Source: an uncultured beta proteobacterium
Lineage (GTDB): Bacteria; Pseudomonadota; Gammaproteobacteria; Burkholderiales; Burkholderiaceae
Assembly (NCBI GenBank): GCA_903846025.1
Contig: CAIMZP010000117.1
Span: 1-36,292 of the forward strand
Direction: 5' to 3'
Length of the DNA: 36,292 nt
The notes under the pieces are model-generated. The model made no database searches. It saw only the letters and a list, made by a program, of their open reading frames with translations, and was not told where the DNA came from. A program made the translations under genes and the position numbers. Each line of letters starts with the position of its first letter. The first letter of the stretch is position 1. Below are positions 15,258 through 27,028 of this stretch, piece after piece.

Positions 15258-15465
15258 AATTACCAGTTTCCCAACTACACCCGTCTATTCTATCCATGCT
15301 TTTAATAGCATATCGAGACTTTTGCCTTCTTCTTTGACTGCAGTTAAACCCGAAAACTTACGATTTTTGCAGGAATATGTTGACCAACCTCAAAATCCTC
15401 CCGTCTAAACCATAGCTCTTGATTATTGATTACCCCCGTCCTTTTACTAGAATTCCACGCACCTT

Positions 15466-15493
15466 TTGTTGATCTACTTAGATCAATTTTAAT
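15466..15493 (+). promoter_or_regulatory. Palindromic operator embedded in the candidate RND-operon promoter
   Basis: TTGATCTA-CT-TAGATCAA at 15469-15486 is a perfect 8+8 inverted repeat. It overlaps a possible -35 (TTGTTG, 15466-15471) and fills the 16-bp spacer before TTTAAT (15488-15493). Such placement is typical of repressor sites of TetR or MarR type, or of MerR-type promoters. No regulator gene is adjacent. Confidence 0.5.
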
Positions 15494-15522
15494 AAAGACG
15501 ATCTTTTAAATGCATTACTGTT

Positions 15523-15585
15523 ATGGTAGTTATTCTGGCGCTTGTGATGATGGGTGCTGCAGTAGCCCTTCTAACCATAAAATGA
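15523..15585 (+). CDS. Possible 20-residue hydrophobic peptide
   Basis: An ATG at 15523 opens MVVILALVMMGAAVALLTIK and stops at 15583-15585, 22 bp before the RND adaptor start and downstream of the candidate promoter. It would be a single membrane-spanning peptide with a C-terminal lysine. No convincing ribosome binding site precedes it, so it may be chance; its hydrophobicity and place in the leader are the only support. Confidence 0.2.
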   Translation: MVVILALVMMGAAVALLTIK

Positions 15586-15607
15586 TGTAGGCAAAACTAT
15601 CTACGCA

Positions 15608-17206
15608 ATGAAAAAAATATTTAAAAAACTGGCGTTAGTAATTGAAAAACTCTGGGCGATCATAAAAAAAAGCCCGCTATGGTCAAAATTCTTTTTCTTT
15701 GTAAAAGAACAGTATTTTTTAATACATCAAAAGACTCTTAGCTTCAATCTAAAGGCGTTGAATTACGCCCAACCAAGATTAGAAAATATCATCCGCCGCA
15801 TTGGTAAAAATAAGGACTTCTCTTTAAGTTATAAATCCACTCAAATTACTCTGTACATAGTTATCTTTATGTCACTGAGCATAATCTGGCATTTAGTTAG
15901 TGGATTTATGGGGGATTCAAAAGCACGTGACGCCCAGATGCGCCCAGTTTCTGTGGTTACCTCCCCTGTAAAGCTGGGCGTGATTAACGTAATTCAAACC
16001 GCCTTAGGAACAGTAACACCCCGAAATACGGTCACCGTTCACTCACAAGTTGGCGGCATTCTAAGTAAAGTGTTTTTTAAGGAGGGGGACCTTGTTCATG
16101 CCGACCAATTATTAGCCTTAATAGACCCTCGCCCATTTGAGGCATCACTTAAGCAAGCGGAGGGAACTTTAAATAAAGATAAAGCTTTGCTAAGCAACGC
16201 TGAATTAGACTTAAAGCGATACGATACCCTTCTTAAGCAAGACTCCATCTCACATCAGGTCTATGCAACACAAAAGGCTCTGGTTCAGCAATATAAAGGC
16301 AATGTACTCACTGATGAAGGTTTGGTTAGCGCAGCTAAATTACAGCTGGAATTTGCTCATATTACCTCGCCTATTAATGGTCGAGTTGGCTTGCGTCTCG
16401 TAGACCCGGGAAACTTAGTACAACCCAATGATGTTAACGGCCTGTTTGTCATTACCCAATTACAACCAACAACCGTTCTGTTCTCTGTTCCGCAAGACCT
16501 TATTCCGTCATTTAAAAAATTCTTACAAGAACCGCCTCCACCAGAAACAATTTCTAATGCCCAAATAGTAAAAGCGGATACGCCCTTCGAAACTACCAAG
16601 CCTCTTGAAGCCAGTAAGAATACTCAAGACCATAAAGGGAAAGAGGCTACAAATGCTCAAACCACTAAAATGCCTGAAGGGTCGAACCCTAGTGCTCCAG
16701 AAAAAATAGCTATTGCGGTCCAATCATGGAGCAGCGATAACAAAAATAAATTGGCTACTGGCTACTTGGAGAGTATTGATAACCAAATTGATATTACTAC
16801 TGGAACCGTTAAATTAAGAGGTATTTTCTCAAATGATGAAATGACTTTATTTCCAAATCAATTTGTTAATATTCGGATTGTCTTAGATGTCCTACCTAAT
16901 GTCGTTGTTCTTCCTGTCCCTGCCGTTCAACGAGGAACGCCAGGCACCTTTGTTTACCGCCTCAATGTGGACAATACCGTTTCCGTTGTTCCAGTAAAAC
17001 TAGGCCCGGTGGATGGAGATAATGTACAAGTGCTTGAGGGTCTTGCCCCTGGAAATATCGTAGTTGTGGATGGTACAGACAAACTTCGCAATGGTTCAAA
17101 AGTCATCGTAGGACAAGCCTCGGCAACAACAAACCCAACTGCCAAGGTGTCTTGGCGCGATAGTCAAAAGCAAAAGTCGCCTAGCAGTCAAATCAAACCG
17201 CAGTGA
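15608..17206 (+). CDS. RND efflux periplasmic adaptor (MdtA-like), with extra N-terminus and insert
   Basis: This 532-residue membrane-fusion protein links the RND pumps to the outer-membrane channel. Residues 1-77 are an unusual, basic, helical cytoplasmic extension before the only membrane segment (80-100); MdtA of E. coli has no such part. Then come the lipoyl/hairpin region (VHSQVGGILSKVFFKEGDLV, 144-163), TSPINGRVGLRLVDPGN (253-269), and the barrel (LESIDNQIDITTGTVKLRG, 387-405; LFPNQFVNIR). A low-complexity insert of about 55 residues rich in Pro, Glu, Thr and Lys lies at 308-364, where MdtA has a short loop. No strong ribosome binding site precedes the ATG, and the next ATG falls inside the membrane helix. 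It is first in a four-gene operon. Confidence 0.88.
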   Translation: MKKIFKKLALVIEKLWAIIKKSPLWSKFFFFVKEQYFLIHQKTLSFNLKALNYAQPRLENIIRRIGKNKDFSLSYKSTQITLYIVIFMSLSIIWHLVSGFMGDSKARDAQMRPVSVVTSPVKLGVINVIQTALGTVTPRNTVTVHSQVGGILSKVFFKEGDLVHADQLLALIDPRPFEASLKQAEGTLNKDKALLSNAELDLKRYDTLLKQDSISHQVYATQKALVQQYKGNVLTDEGLVSAAKLQLEFAHITSPINGRVGLRLVDPGNLVQPNDVNGLFVITQLQPTTVLFSVPQDLIPSFKKFLQEPPPPETISNAQIVKADTPFETTKPLEASKNTQDHKGKEATNAQTTKMPEGSNPSAPEKIAIAVQSWSSDNKNKLATGYLESIDNQIDITTGTVKLRGIFSNDEMTLFPNQFVNIRIVLDVLPNVVVLPVPAVQRGTPGTFVYRLNVDNTVSVVPVKLGPVDGDNVQVLEGLAPGNIVVVDGTDKLRNGSKVIVGQASATTNPTAKVSWRDSQKQKSPSSQIKPQ

Positions 17207-17246
17207 GTATCCCCATCTCCCTTACTAGTCAAAAAATAAAACGCTC

Positions 17247-20200
17247 ATGAATCCTTCCAGGATTTTTATACTTCGCCCTATTGCCACCTCACTATTAATG
17301 GTGGCAATTTTATTGGGTGGCATATTGGCTTATCGCGGTTTGCCAATTTCATCTTTACCGCAAGTTGATTACCCAACCATTCAGGTGGTGACACTCTATC
17401 CAGGTGGAAGCCCTGATGTCATGGCCTCATTGGTGACGGCCCCCCTTGAGCGCCAGTTTGGGCAGATGCCCGGCTTAAATCAAATGTCTTCAGTTAGCTC
17501 TGGTGGTGCATCGGTCATTATCCTGCAATTTACGCTCGATCTGAATATGGACGTCGCTGAACAGGAAGTTCAAGCAGCCATTAATGCAGCTAACTCCCTT
17601 CTTCCAGGGGATCTTCCTTCGCCACCAATCTATAGCAAAGTTAATCCGGCTGATACCCCCATACTGACGCTAGCTATTACGTCTCAAACATTGCCACTGA
17701 CACGTGTTGAAGATTTAGTTGATACCCGCTTAGCACAGAAAATTTCTCAGATACCTGGGGTTGGCTTAGTAAGCGTCTCTGGGGGGCAAAGACCAGCAGT
17801 ACGGATAATTGCAAATCCCAGGGCACTTGCTAGCAAAGGGTTAAGTCTTGACGATATTAGGATCGCAATTGGAAATGCAAACATCAATTCTGCAAAAGGT
17901 AGTTTTGATGGGCCATTTCAAGCGTCAACGATTGATGCAAACGATCAAATTAAATCAGCCGAAGGTTATCGCGACCTCATTATTACGTACAGTAATGGCG
18001 CACCTGTAAGACTGGCCGATGTTGCTGAAGTAGTTAATGCACCAGAAAATATTCGTTTAGGGGCATGGGCAAATCAGCAACCGGCCATCATTCTTAATAT
18101 TCAACGTCAACCTGGCGCAAATGTTATTGATGTTGTAGACCAAATTAAAAAAATCTTGCCACAATTATCAAGCAGCCTTCCCAAAGCGCTTGAAGTAAAA
18201 ATTCTAACGGATCGAACTAGTACCATTCGCGCCTCTGTACGCGATGTTCAGCTAGAGCTATTGCTATCCGTTTTGCTTGTAGTGTTAGTCATCTATGTGT
18301 TCTTACGTAGTGTGCCGGCAACTTTTATCCCCAGCATTTCAGTTCCACTATCGCTGATAGGCACTTTTGGAATTATGAATCTGGCTGGATTCTCCCTGAA
18401 TAATCTGTCGCTTATGGCCTTGACTATTGCCACAGGGTTTGTGGTGGATGACGCCATCGTCATGATTGAAAATATTTCTCGCTACATCGAAGAAGGCGAT
18501 ACTCCGTTAGATGCCGCATTAAAGGGTTCGGAACAAATTGGCTTCACCATTATTTCCTTAACTATTTCACTGATTGCAGTACTCATTCCATTATTATTTA
18601 TGGGCGATGTAGTAGGCAGGTTATTTCGAGAATTCGCCGTTACCTTGGCTGTGGCAATTATTATTTCTGCGATTATTTCACTGACACTGACCCCTATGAT
18701 GTGCGCACTTTTACTACGCCACATACCAAAGAATAAGCAATCTAAGTTTTACCATTGGAGTGGTGAGATATTTGATCGTCTAATTGACCAATACAGCAAA
18801 GCGCTCAATTGGGTCTTAGATCGCCAAAAGGCTACCTTGATCGTTGCTGCTTCCACTCTTATTCTTACCGTGATTTTGTATATCTTTATTCCAAAAGGGT
18901 TCTTCCCTATTCAAGATACAGGAATGATTCAGGGCATATCTGAGGCCCCTCAAACCATTTCGTATTCATCAATGGCACAACGCCAACAATCCTTAGCGGA
19001 TATTATTTTAAAAGATCCTGATGTGGAAAGTCTGTCTTCGTTTATTGGAGTTGATGGCACCAATGCCACCCTCAATAATGGACGCATGCTGATTAATCTA
19101 AAAGCACATAATGAGCGAGATGACATTCAAACTATTCTTAAACGTTTACAAGAAAAAGTAGATCAATTATCCGATATTCACCTCTATCTTCAACCCGTAC
19201 AAGATTTAACTATTGAAGATCGGGTAAGCAAAACACAGTATCAATTCACTCTTGAAGATGCGAATCTAGATGAGCTCAATGAGTGGGCTCCTAGAATTAT
19301 CCAAAAATTATCGAGCCTCCCTCAATTGCAAGATGTAGCGAGTGATTTGCAGGTTAAAGGTTTGCAATCCTATATCGATATAGATCGAGATACTGCAGCC
19401 CGTGTAGGCGTAACCATAGCCTCTATTGATAATGCGCTTTATAACTCCTATGGGCAGCGCTTAATTTCAACTATCTTTACACAGACAAACCAATATCGCG
19501 TAGTTTTGCAGGCCGCCCCCAGTGCAACTCCCGGACTTAATGCCCTTGATGATATTTATGTTCCCAACTCCGCAGGCAAACAAATTCCCCTCAGTGCTCT
19601 TGCTCGTATTGAAGAACGCTATGGTGCGCTTAACCTTAATCATCAAGGCCAATTTCCTTCAACGACAATTTCATTTAACTTGAGCAGGAGCAGCTCTTTG
19701 GGCGATGCTGTCGAGGCGATTGTCGCTGCCGAATCGGAAATAGAAGTACCCGCAAGCATCATCACGCGCTTTCAAGGAGCATCCAAAGCATTTAATGCCT
19801 CACTAGGAAATACCTTGACGCTAATCATAGCGGCGATTATTTGCATGTACATTGTTCTCGGTGTTTTATATGAAAGCTATATTCACCCCATTACTATTCT
19901 TTCAACACTTCCCTCGGCTGGTGTGGGTGCCCTACTTGCACTCATCATATCGGGCAACGATCTTGGGATCATCGGCATCATCGGCATTATTTTACTTATC
20001 GGTATCGTGAAGAAAAACGCCATCATGATGATTGATTTTGCTTTAGAGGCGGAAAGGGTGGAAGGAAAGTCGCCACGAGATGCTATTTATGAAGCATGCT
20101 TATTGCGCTTACGCCCTATCCTAATGACAACTATGGCAGCGCTACTGAGTGCATTACCATTAATGTTGGGTACCGGCACTGGATCTGAGCTAAGACACCC

Positions 20201-20339
20201 CTTAGGCATCACCATGGTTGGAGGTTTGCTGGTAAGTCAAGTTCTGACTCTTTTTACCACTCCAGTAATTTATTTGGCATTTGATCGACTTTCTTCTCAG
20301 TTCAAAGAATTTCGACTAAAGCATTTCTCATCATCATGA
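17247..20339 (+). CDS. RND multidrug efflux pump subunit, HAE-1 family (MdtB-like)
   Basis: This is a 1030-residue proton-driven inner-membrane pump. It has the RND plan: membrane helix 1 ([19 protein letters not shown]), a large periplasmic loop with [20 protein letters not shown], helices 2-6, a second loop, and helices 7-12. Proton-relay residues are visible: paired Asp in helix 4 ([15 protein letters not shown]) and Lys in helix 10 ([17 protein letters not shown]). Family motif A-like GxxxGRxxRE ([15 protein letters not shown]) is present. It starts 40 bp after the adaptor and ends overlapping the next pump by ATGA. Pairing with a second, different subunit suggests an MdtBC-like heterotrimer. 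Confidence 0.93.
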   Translation: MNPSRIFILRPIATSLLMVAILLGGILAYRGLPISSLPQVDYPTIQVVTLYPGGSPDVMASLVTAPLERQFGQMPGLNQMSSVSSGGASVIILQFTLDLNMDVAEQEVQAAINAANSLLPGDLPSPPIYSKVNPADTPILTLAITSQTLPLTRVEDLVDTRLAQKISQIPGVGLVSVSGGQRPAVRIIANPRALASKGLSLDDIRIAIGNANINSAKGSFDGPFQASTIDANDQIKSAEGYRDLIITYSNGAPVRLADVAEVVNAPENIRLGAWANQQPAIILNIQRQPGANVIDVVDQIKKILPQLSSSLPKALEVKILTDRTSTIRASVRDVQLELLLSVLLVVLVIYVFLRSVPATFIPSISVPLSLIGTFGIMNLAGFSLNNLSLMALTIATGFVVDDAIVMIENISRYIEEGDTPLDAALKGSEQIGFTIISLTISLIAVLIPLLFMGDVVGRLFREFAVTLAVAIIISAIISLTLTPMMCALLLRHIPKNKQSKFYHWSGEIFDRLIDQYSKALNWVLDRQKATLIVAASTLILTVILYIFIPKGFFPIQDTGMIQGISEAPQTISYSSMAQRQQSLADIILKDPDVESLSSFIGVDGTNATLNNGRMLINLKAHNERDDIQTILKRLQEKVDQLSDIHLYLQPVQDLTIEDRVSKTQYQFTLEDANLDELNEWAPRIIQKLSSLPQLQDVASDLQVKGLQSYIDIDRDTAARVGVTIASIDNALYNSYGQRLISTIFTQTNQYRVVLQAAPSATPGLNALDDIYVPNSAGKQIPLSALARIEERYGALNLNHQGQFPSTTISFNLSRSSSLGDAVEAIVAAESEIEVPASIITRFQGASKAFNASLGNTLTLIIAAIICMYIVLGVLYESYIHPITILSTLPSAGVGALLALIISGNDLGIIGIIGIILLIGIVKKNAIMMIDFALEAERVEGKSPRDAIYEACLLRLRPILMTTMAALLSALPLMLGTGTGSELRHPLGITMVGGLLVSQVLTLFTTPVIYLAFDRLSSQFKEFRLKHFSSS

Positions 20340-23300
20340 GTATCTCCACCCCATTTATTCACCGACCCGTTGCAACAACTTTGCTTTTGCTGGCTATTTT
20401 GTTAGCAGGCATCACTGCGTTTAATCTACTCCCCGTATCGCCTTTACCGCAAGTAGATTTTCCAACCATCTCGGTATCAGCCTCTCTTCCTGGAGCTAGC
20501 CCAGAAACCATGGCGGCGACGGTAGCAACCCCCCTCGAACGCTCTTTAGGTCGCATCGCGGGCGTAACAGAGATGACCTCCTCTAGCGCCTTAGGATCAA
20601 CCCGGATTACCTTGCAATTTGACCTTAACCGCGATATTGATGGGGCTGCTAATGATGTTCAGGCAGCGATTAATGCCGCTCGCGCCCTTTTGCCAACGGG
20701 CTTACCAAGTAATCCGACCTATCGTAAAGTAAACCCTGCTGATGCCCCCATCATGATTCTGAGTTTGACATCAGAAACTATGACGCGTGCAGAACTATAC
20801 GATGCAGCCTCAACGATCTTGGCTCAAAAATTGTCCCAAGTCCAAGGGATTGGTCAGGTAACAGTGGGCGGAAGCTCTCTTCCGGCAGTGCGGATAGAAA
20901 TTAATCCCACCATGATGTCGGCCCGCGGGGTTGGGTTTGAAGATATCCGCACTGCCGTTGTTGCCTCCAATACGGTTAGACCCAAAGGAGCAATCGAAAA
21001 CGGAGAACAAACTTCGCAGATCGTTGCTAACGATACAGCCAATAAGGCAAAAGATTATGTGCCAATCATTGTGAGTTATCACAACGGTGCTGCCATCCGA
21101 ATTGGTGATTTTGCACAAGTGGTCGATTCAGTTGAAGATTTAAGAAATGGGGGGATTGCTGATGGAAAACCTGCGGTCCTATTGGTGCTTTGGCGTCAAC
21201 CAGGGGCCAATATCATTTCTACCGTGGATGGGGTGAAGGCAACCCTACCGCAACTCAGAGCTTCTATACCAGCTGCAATTGATATGCAGATATCTCTCGA
21301 TAGAACTCCAACTATTCGCGCCTCTCTTGCGGAGGTTGAGCGAACCTTAATTCTTTCCGTCATTCTAGTGGTGATGGTGGTATTTCTCTTCTTAGGTAAT
21401 GCAAGGGCAACAATTATTCCTAGTATTGCCGTTCCAATATCTTTGGTTGGTACTTTTGCTGCGATGTACTTATGCAACTTCTCTCTAAATAATTTGTCGC
21501 TGATGGCGCTTACTATTGCTACTGGATTTGTTGTTGATGATGCCATCGTTGTACTTGAAGTCATCTCACGTAAAATTGAAAATGGTGAGTCACCCTTAGC
21601 GGCTGCAATTGCAGGCTCTCAAGAGGTAAGCTTTACCGTTCTATCGATAACTGCTTCGCTTATCGCCGTATTTATTCCGATCCTGTTAATGGGGGGCATC
21701 GTAGGAAGACTATTTAGGGAGTTTGCAATCACCCTATCCGCAGCCATCAGTATTTCCCTTGTAATTTCTCTAACTGCTATTCCAATGCTCTGCGCGCTCC
21801 TATTAAAGCCCCATAGCACATTGAAACCCAGTCGATTCATGCGTGCTATAGAAGATTTTTTTCTTAGAGTAAATCAAAAATATGCGAGTTCATTAGAGTT
21901 TGCACTTCAGCACAAACGCATCATGATGGCAGTTCTTTTTACCGTTATTGGACTCAATATTTATTTATATGCGGTGATTCCAAAAGGCTTCTTCCCTCAA
22001 CAAGATACAGGGCGGATAGTCGGAAATATTCAAGCCGATCAAGATATTTCCTTTCAGGCTATGCAGCCGAAAATGTCACAATTCATGCAGATTGTTATGC
22101 AAGATCCTGCTGTTGATAAGGTGGTTGGATTTACTGGCGGAGGGCAAAGAAATACTGGTAATGTCTTTATTTCGCTCAAGCCTCTAGGAGTCAGAAAGGC
22201 CAGCATGGATGAAGTTGTAGGTCGAATGAGGCGAAAGCTCAATGCAGTAGCTGGCGCCACCCTTTTCTTGCAGCCCGTGCAAGACATCCGAATTGGGGGG
22301 CGCAGTAGTAACGCAACTTACCAGTTCACTCTTTTGGGGGATAGCCTCGAAGAGTTGAGGCTATGGGCACCTAAGATACGTTTTGCCATGACCGATCTAC
22401 CCGAACTCATAGATGTTAATACCGACGCGCAGGATAAGGGTTTGCAAACTAGCATTAATATTAATCACGATACTGCCTCTAAACTGGGCCTCACAACCAA
22501 CCTCATTGACACCACATTAAATGATGCCTTTGGTCAGCGTCAGATTTCTACAATTTTTAATCCCCTCAATCAATACCACGTGGTAATGGAGGTGGCCCCA
22601 GAGTACTGGCAAAATCCAGAAATACTTAAACAAATTTATGTAAGCACTGCTGCGCCCACACCAAACTCCTATTCAGTAGGAGCAGCCCAGTCTATTACTG
22701 CAGCTACCATTCCCATCACAACCATTAATGTTGGCGGGAAAAAAACGGGCGTTCAAACTCCTCTTGCCGCTTTTGCTAGCTTTGGGCCAAGCAATACCCC
22801 ATTAGCCGTCAATCATCAAAGTCAATTTGCAGCAAATACCATTTCCTTTAACCTGCCAGCAAATATTTCTTTAGGGCAGGCATCGGATGCTATTTTTGTA
22901 ATGATGGATAAGCTTAATGTGCCCAATTCTGTAAGAGGTAGCTTCCAAGGAACAGCTAAAGCTTTTCAAGATTCTCTTTCTAACCAACCATGGTTGATTC
23001 TTGCGGCCTTTATTACTGTCTATCTTGTTTTAGGAATTCTCTACGAGAGCCTGATTCATCCCGTCACTATTCTGTCAACGTTGCCGTCGGCAGGGATCGG
23101 AGCACTTTTGGCGCTCATGCTCTTTAATATTGAATTTAGCATCATCGCCCTAATCGGCGTAATCTTGCTGATTGGGATTGTGAAGAAAAATGCCATCATG
23201 ATGATTGACTTTGCTATTCATGCACAAAGAACCGAAAACCTATCGCCCCACGATGCTATTTACAAGGCTTGTTTGATACGTTTTCGCCCCATTTTAATGA

Positions 23301-23491
23301 CCACTATGGCGGCTATCTTAGGAGCCATCCCCCTAGCAATCGGCTCGGGCGATGGGGCTGAATTTCATCGTCCCCTGGGTATTTCCATTGTTGGGGGGCT
23401 GATTATGAGTCAACTTTTAACTTTATATACAACTCCCGTAGTTTATCTTTACATGGAGCGATTGCGCGCGTGGAATTGGAGAAAGAAATGA
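20336..23491 (+). CDS. RND multidrug efflux pump subunit, HAE-1 family (MdtC-like)
   Basis: This 1051-residue second pump subunit is clearly homologous to its upstream neighbour: [54 protein letters not shown] with the helix-4 Asp pair, and [17 protein letters not shown]. It is about 20 residues longer, mainly through a Ser/Thr/Ala/Gly-rich insert near residues 770-805 ([20 protein letters not shown]), where the first subunit has only [11 protein letters not shown]. By comparison with AcrB this falls in the DC docking subdomain that contacts adaptor and channel. Its start and end overlap both neighbours by ATGA, giving tight coupling. Substrates cannot be told from sequence. Confidence 0.93.
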   Translation: MSISTPFIHRPVATTLLLLAILLAGITAFNLLPVSPLPQVDFPTISVSASLPGASPETMAATVATPLERSLGRIAGVTEMTSSSALGSTRITLQFDLNRDIDGAANDVQAAINAARALLPTGLPSNPTYRKVNPADAPIMILSLTSETMTRAELYDAASTILAQKLSQVQGIGQVTVGGSSLPAVRIEINPTMMSARGVGFEDIRTAVVASNTVRPKGAIENGEQTSQIVANDTANKAKDYVPIIVSYHNGAAIRIGDFAQVVDSVEDLRNGGIADGKPAVLLVLWRQPGANIISTVDGVKATLPQLRASIPAAIDMQISLDRTPTIRASLAEVERTLILSVILVVMVVFLFLGNARATIIPSIAVPISLVGTFAAMYLCNFSLNNLSLMALTIATGFVVDDAIVVLEVISRKIENGESPLAAAIAGSQEVSFTVLSITASLIAVFIPILLMGGIVGRLFREFAITLSAAISISLVISLTAIPMLCALLLKPHSTLKPSRFMRAIEDFFLRVNQKYASSLEFALQHKRIMMAVLFTVIGLNIYLYAVIPKGFFPQQDTGRIVGNIQADQDISFQAMQPKMSQFMQIVMQDPAVDKVVGFTGGGQRNTGNVFISLKPLGVRKASMDEVVGRMRRKLNAVAGATLFLQPVQDIRIGGRSSNATYQFTLLGDSLEELRLWAPKIRFAMTDLPELIDVNTDAQDKGLQTSININHDTASKLGLTTNLIDTTLNDAFGQRQISTIFNPLNQYHVVMEVAPEYWQNPEILKQIYVSTAAPTPNSYSVGAAQSITAATIPITTINVGGKKTGVQTPLAAFASFGPSNTPLAVNHQSQFAANTISFNLPANISLGQASDAIFVMMDKLNVPNSVRGSFQGTAKAFQDSLSNQPWLILAAFITVYLVLGILYESLIHPVTILSTLPSAGIGALLALMLFNIEFSIIALIGVILLIGIVKKNAIMMIDFAIHAQRTENLSPHDAIYKACLIRFRPILMTTMAAILGAIPLAIGSGDGAEFHRPLGISIVGGLIMSQLLTLYTTPVVYLYMERLRAWNWRKK

Positions 23492-24999
23492 ATAAGATAA
23501 ATCCCCCGATTCATTTAAGAACAACAAAAAAACTATTGGGCTCCCTTAGTCTGCTGGCGTTAATAACGGGTTGCATGGTCGGGCCTGACTATGTGAAGCC
23601 CGAAAGTCAATCAGCGCCAAGTTATAAAGAAATAGATAGCAGTAATAGTGGTGATGGCTGGAAAATTGCAGAGCCTAATGAAGAAGGGATGCGTAGTAAA
23701 TGGTGGGAAATTTATAAAGACCCCGCACTTAATCAGTTGATGGATAAAGTTGAGATAGATAATCAAAATATTATTGCTGCTGAGGCTCAATACCGTCAGG
23801 CAACAGCGCTATTAACACAAGCTCGCGCCGCCCTCTTTCCTACCTTGACGGCAAATGGAAGTGCCACCAGAGGAACAGCTAGTGGGGGTGGCATTGGCAA
23901 CTCTTCCAGCGTTGATCAAACCTCTAATGCCAATATTGGAGCGAGCTGGGTGCCCGATCTATGGGGTCAGGTAAGGCGAAACGTAGAATCTAGCGGTGCA
24001 AATGCTCAAGCTACTGCCGCTCAATTGGATGCCCTTCGACTCTCTACTCAGGCCACTCTTGCCCAGACTTATTTTCAACTTCGCATTGCGGATATGCAAA
24101 TAAAGATGTATGACACTACCATTAAAACCTATGAAAAGTCATTGCAAATAACCCAGAACCAATATAACGCTGGCATAGTAACCCAACTAGATGTGGCGCA
24201 AGCCAGCACCCTTTTAGAATCTACTATCGCCCTAGCAATTGATGTGAGCTTGTCTAGGGCGCAACTAGAGCATGCGATAGCTGTTTTAGTAGGCCAAACA
24301 CCGTCAAGCTTCTCATTAAAAATTCAGGATCTAACGATTGACCCACAAACAGGCTTAGTAGTGAGCCCAGTATCAATACTAGTGGCTGAACTTCCTGATG
24401 TTCCTGTAGGCATTCCCTCTGCCCTGCTAGAGCGTCGTCCCGATATTGCCTCCGCAGAACGTCAAATGGCTGCTGCCAATGCCAAAATAGGGGTAGCGGT
24501 CGCAGCCTTTTATCCAAACTTAACGATTTCTGCTAGCGGAGGATATCAAGGCGCGAACTTACCAAACCTATTAAGCATGCCTTTGCGCTATTGGTCTATT
24601 GGGCCGGCGCTAGCTCAACCCTTGTTTGACGGCGGACTGCGTATAGGCGCTTATCGACAAGCGGGAGCCGCTTACGATCAAAATGTAGCCCTCTATCGCC
24701 AAACCATTTTGGCGGCCTTTCAAAATGTTGAAGATAATTTAGTAGCGCTAAGAATGCTTCAAAGCGAAAGTAAGTACCAAGCGAGCGCAGTTAAACATGC
24801 TCAAGATGCTGTACGCATCAGTACCAACCAATATAAATCAGGCATCATTACCTATTTGAACGTTGCCACTTCGCAAGCCGCTGAATTAAGTAGTGAACGC
24901 ACCCTCATGTCTTTACTCAACAGGCAAATTGCTGCACACGTTGGCCTGATAACCTCTTTAGGAGGGGGCTGGGATGTTAAACAACTAGCAAATAAATAA
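23488..24999 (+). CDS. NodT-family outer-membrane efflux lipoprotein (TolC-like)
   Basis: From the ATG at 23488, overlapping the pump stop as ATGA, this is 503 residues; a longer reading from 23470 is unlikely. A lipoprotein signal ends in LALITGC, and [10 protein letters not shown] follows, a very common mature start for NodT channels. Two outer-membrane efflux repeats follow, with [37 protein letters not shown], and the second-repeat [29 protein letters not shown]. Long coiled-coil stretches form the periplasmic tunnel. It completes a self-contained tripartite pump, so no separate TolC is required. Confidence 0.93.
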   Translation: MNKINPPIHLRTTKKLLGSLSLLALITGCMVGPDYVKPESQSAPSYKEIDSSNSGDGWKIAEPNEEGMRSKWWEIYKDPALNQLMDKVEIDNQNIIAAEAQYRQATALLTQARAALFPTLTANGSATRGTASGGGIGNSSSVDQTSNANIGASWVPDLWGQVRRNVESSGANAQATAAQLDALRLSTQATLAQTYFQLRIADMQIKMYDTTIKTYEKSLQITQNQYNAGIVTQLDVAQASTLLESTIALAIDVSLSRAQLEHAIAVLVGQTPSSFSLKIQDLTIDPQTGLVVSPVSILVAELPDVPVGIPSALLERRPDIASAERQMAAANAKIGVAVAAFYPNLTISASGGYQGANLPNLLSMPLRYWSIGPALAQPLFDGGLRIGAYRQAGAAYDQNVALYRQTILAAFQNVEDNLVALRMLQSESKYQASAVKHAQDAVRISTNQYKSGIITYLNVATSQAAELSSERTLMSLLNRQIAAHVGLITSLGGGWDVKQLANK

Positions 25000-25090
25000 A
25001 TTCTTAATAGTATTTATTGGTGAGATTTCGCATCAAAGTTCGCAATAACCCATTTACCAAGGCGTGGATTGGATTATTTTGCAAGCTTAT

Positions 25091-26950
25091 TTATGCATCT
25101 TCTGATGGCTCAGCATTAATAACCGATAAAAAATGAGGGCCATAACGATCCAACTTAGCCTGCCCCACTCCACCAATCAATTTCAGTTGATTTAGCTTCG
25201 TTGGTCTTGCTTTTAAGATCTCCATAAGAGTTGCATCATGAAAAATAATATAGGGCGGCACCCCTTGATCTCTCGCCAACTCCATTCTTTTGGCTTTAAG
25301 CGCTTGCCATAAGGCTTCTTCAGCAGAATTAGCAAAGGAATAGATCGTGGTTTTACTGACATCAGATTTTGTACTCTTGCTTTTAGAGTGGGTCATGTCT
25401 TTACGTAACCATAACTCCTGCTCCCCTCGCAATATGGGGAGAGCCATAGAATCGACCATCTTTAAGCCGCCATAAAGCGCTATATCCGCATCTAAATACC
25501 CTCCCGCAACCAATTGTCGATAGATGCTATTCCATTGCGCTTGATTAAGGTCCTTCCCAATTCCATAAGTACTAACTTGATCATGAAAAAATTCCTTAAT
25601 ACGCGAAGTAGTTTTGCCCAGAAGCACGTCGATTAAATGAACCACCCCAAAACGCTGTCCTGTTCGATACACGCATGACAGCGCCTTTTGAACCTCTTTA
25701 GTCGCATTCCATGTAGCAACAGGCTCCAAGCAGTTATCGCAGTTAGCGCAACCACCAGGGCTATCCTCGCCAAAATAGCGCAAGATACTCTGATGTCGAC
25801 AAGTAGTGGACTCGCAATACCCCAATAGAGCATTAAGCTTTTGGCGCTCAACACGTTTACGGTCTTCAGATGCTTCACCAGCATCAACCATCTTACGCAG
25901 ATTAACTACATCTCCAAAGCCATAAACCATCCAGGCATTAGCTGGCAAACTATCGCGTCCAGCTCGTCCAGTTTCTTGGTAGTAGCCCTCCATGCTCTTT
26001 GGTAAATCTAGGTGCGCAACAAAACGTACATTGGGCTTATCAATCCCCATCCCAAACGCCACTGTGGCAACCATGATGACGCCTTCTTCGCGCAAAAAAC
26101 GCTTTTGATTGGCATTACGTATTTCTGGGCTTAGGCCGGCATGGTAGGGCATTGCATCCCAGCCTCGATCCTTGAGCCACTCCGCAGTTTCTTCAACGCT
26201 ACGACGAGATAAGCAATAAATAATCCCGGAGTCATTTGAATGCTCCGCATCTAAAAACCGCTCCAATTGTTGCTTGGCACCATCTTTTTGTAATACTCGA
26301 TACCGAATATTGGGACGATCAAAGCTGGAAACAAAATGCTCTGCCGATTCTAGTGACAAACGCTCCACAATTTCAGAGCGGGTAGGTGCATCCGCAGTTG
26401 CCGTAAGCGCCACCCTAGGAATATGTGGAAATCGCTCATGCAGAACGGTCAGTTGCCTATACTCTGGACGAAAATCATGACCCCATTGAGAAACGCAGTG
26501 CGCCTCATCAATTGCAAAAAGAGAGATACCTGGACCAGACTCTAGTTTGTCTAAAACGGATAAAAAGCTAGAACTCATTAAGCGCTCGGGGGCAACATAA
26601 ATCATATCGAGCTCACCACCCAATAACTGCTTGCTGACGGCTTGGGATTGACTAGGATCTAAACTTGAATTTAGAAATGCTGCCTTTACTCCAAGCTGGG
26701 TCAAGGCGTCTACCTGATCTTGCATTAATGCAATCAGCGGAGATACCACTACACCAACCCCATGTCGAACTAATGCAGGAATTTGATAACACAAGGATTT
26801 TCCGGCTCCAGTGGGCATAAGCACTAATGCATCACCCCCAGCAACGATATGATCAATAACGGATTCTTGGGCGCCACGAAATGAGGCGTAACCAAACACA
26901 TCACTTAAAATTTTCCTGCTTTTACTAATAACCAATTGTGTCAACCTCAA
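25091..26950 (-). CDS. recQ: ATP-dependent DNA helicase RecQ
   Basis: This is a 619-residue superfamily-2 3'-5' helicase for recombination and replication-fork repair. Motif I PTGAGKS (46-52), [17 protein letters not shown] (148-164), and the motif VI region [13 protein letters not shown] are intact. A zinc-binding domain has [11 protein letters not shown] and CANCDNC. A winged-helix RQC domain follows, then a C-terminal HRDC domain (about 540-612, [22 protein letters not shown]). No ATG opens the frame: candidates are TTG at 26950, 26944 or 26935. The last has GAGG 9 bases upstream and may be the real start, shortening the protein by five residues. The first in-frame ATG would remove part of the helicase core. 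Confidence 0.95.
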   Translation of the reverse strand: MRLTQLVISKSRKILSDVFGYASFRGAQESVIDHIVAGGDALVLMPTGAGKSLCYQIPALVRHGVGVVVSPLIALMQDQVDALTQLGVKAAFLNSSLDPSQSQAVSKQLLGGELDMIYVAPERLMSSSFLSVLDKLESGPGISLFAIDEAHCVSQWGHDFRPEYRQLTVLHERFPHIPRVALTATADAPTRSEIVERLSLESAEHFVSSFDRPNIRYRVLQKDGAKQQLERFLDAEHSNDSGIIYCLSRRSVEETAEWLKDRGWDAMPYHAGLSPEIRNANQKRFLREEGVIMVATVAFGMGIDKPNVRFVAHLDLPKSMEGYYQETGRAGRDSLPANAWMVYGFGDVVNLRKMVDAGEASEDRKRVERQKLNALLGYCESTTCRHQSILRYFGEDSPGGCANCDNCLEPVATWNATKEVQKALSCVYRTGQRFGVVHLIDVLLGKTTSRIKEFFHDQVSTYGIGKDLNQAQWNSIYRQLVAGGYLDADIALYGGLKMVDSMALPILRGEQELWLRKDMTHSKSKSTKSDVSKTTIYSFANSAEEALWQALKAKRMELARDQGVPPYIIFHDATLMEILKARPTKLNQLKLIGGVGQAKLDRYGPHFLSVINAEPSEDA

Positions 26951-27028
26951 TAATGATGACTATTATCCATGTATCTTATTGAGGCTGCCAGTCGAAAGCG
27001 GGGGTTGACTTTACTGATCCGATAAATA

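Larger units (their letters stand above)
15258..15607. other. 350-bp divergent intergenic region
   Basis: This stretch separates the DUF3300 gene (leftward) from the RND operon (rightward). It contains the palindrome at 15469-15486 with a candidate promoter, a possible 20-residue hydrophobic peptide at 15523-15585, and otherwise AT-rich sequence without recognisable genes or RNAs. Confidence 0.6.

Noticed and set aside
15510..15590. Cys-rich 26-residue peptide frame in the RND leader
   Set aside because: It overlaps the hydrophobic 20-residue frame in another phase, lacks a ribosome binding site and has no known pattern.
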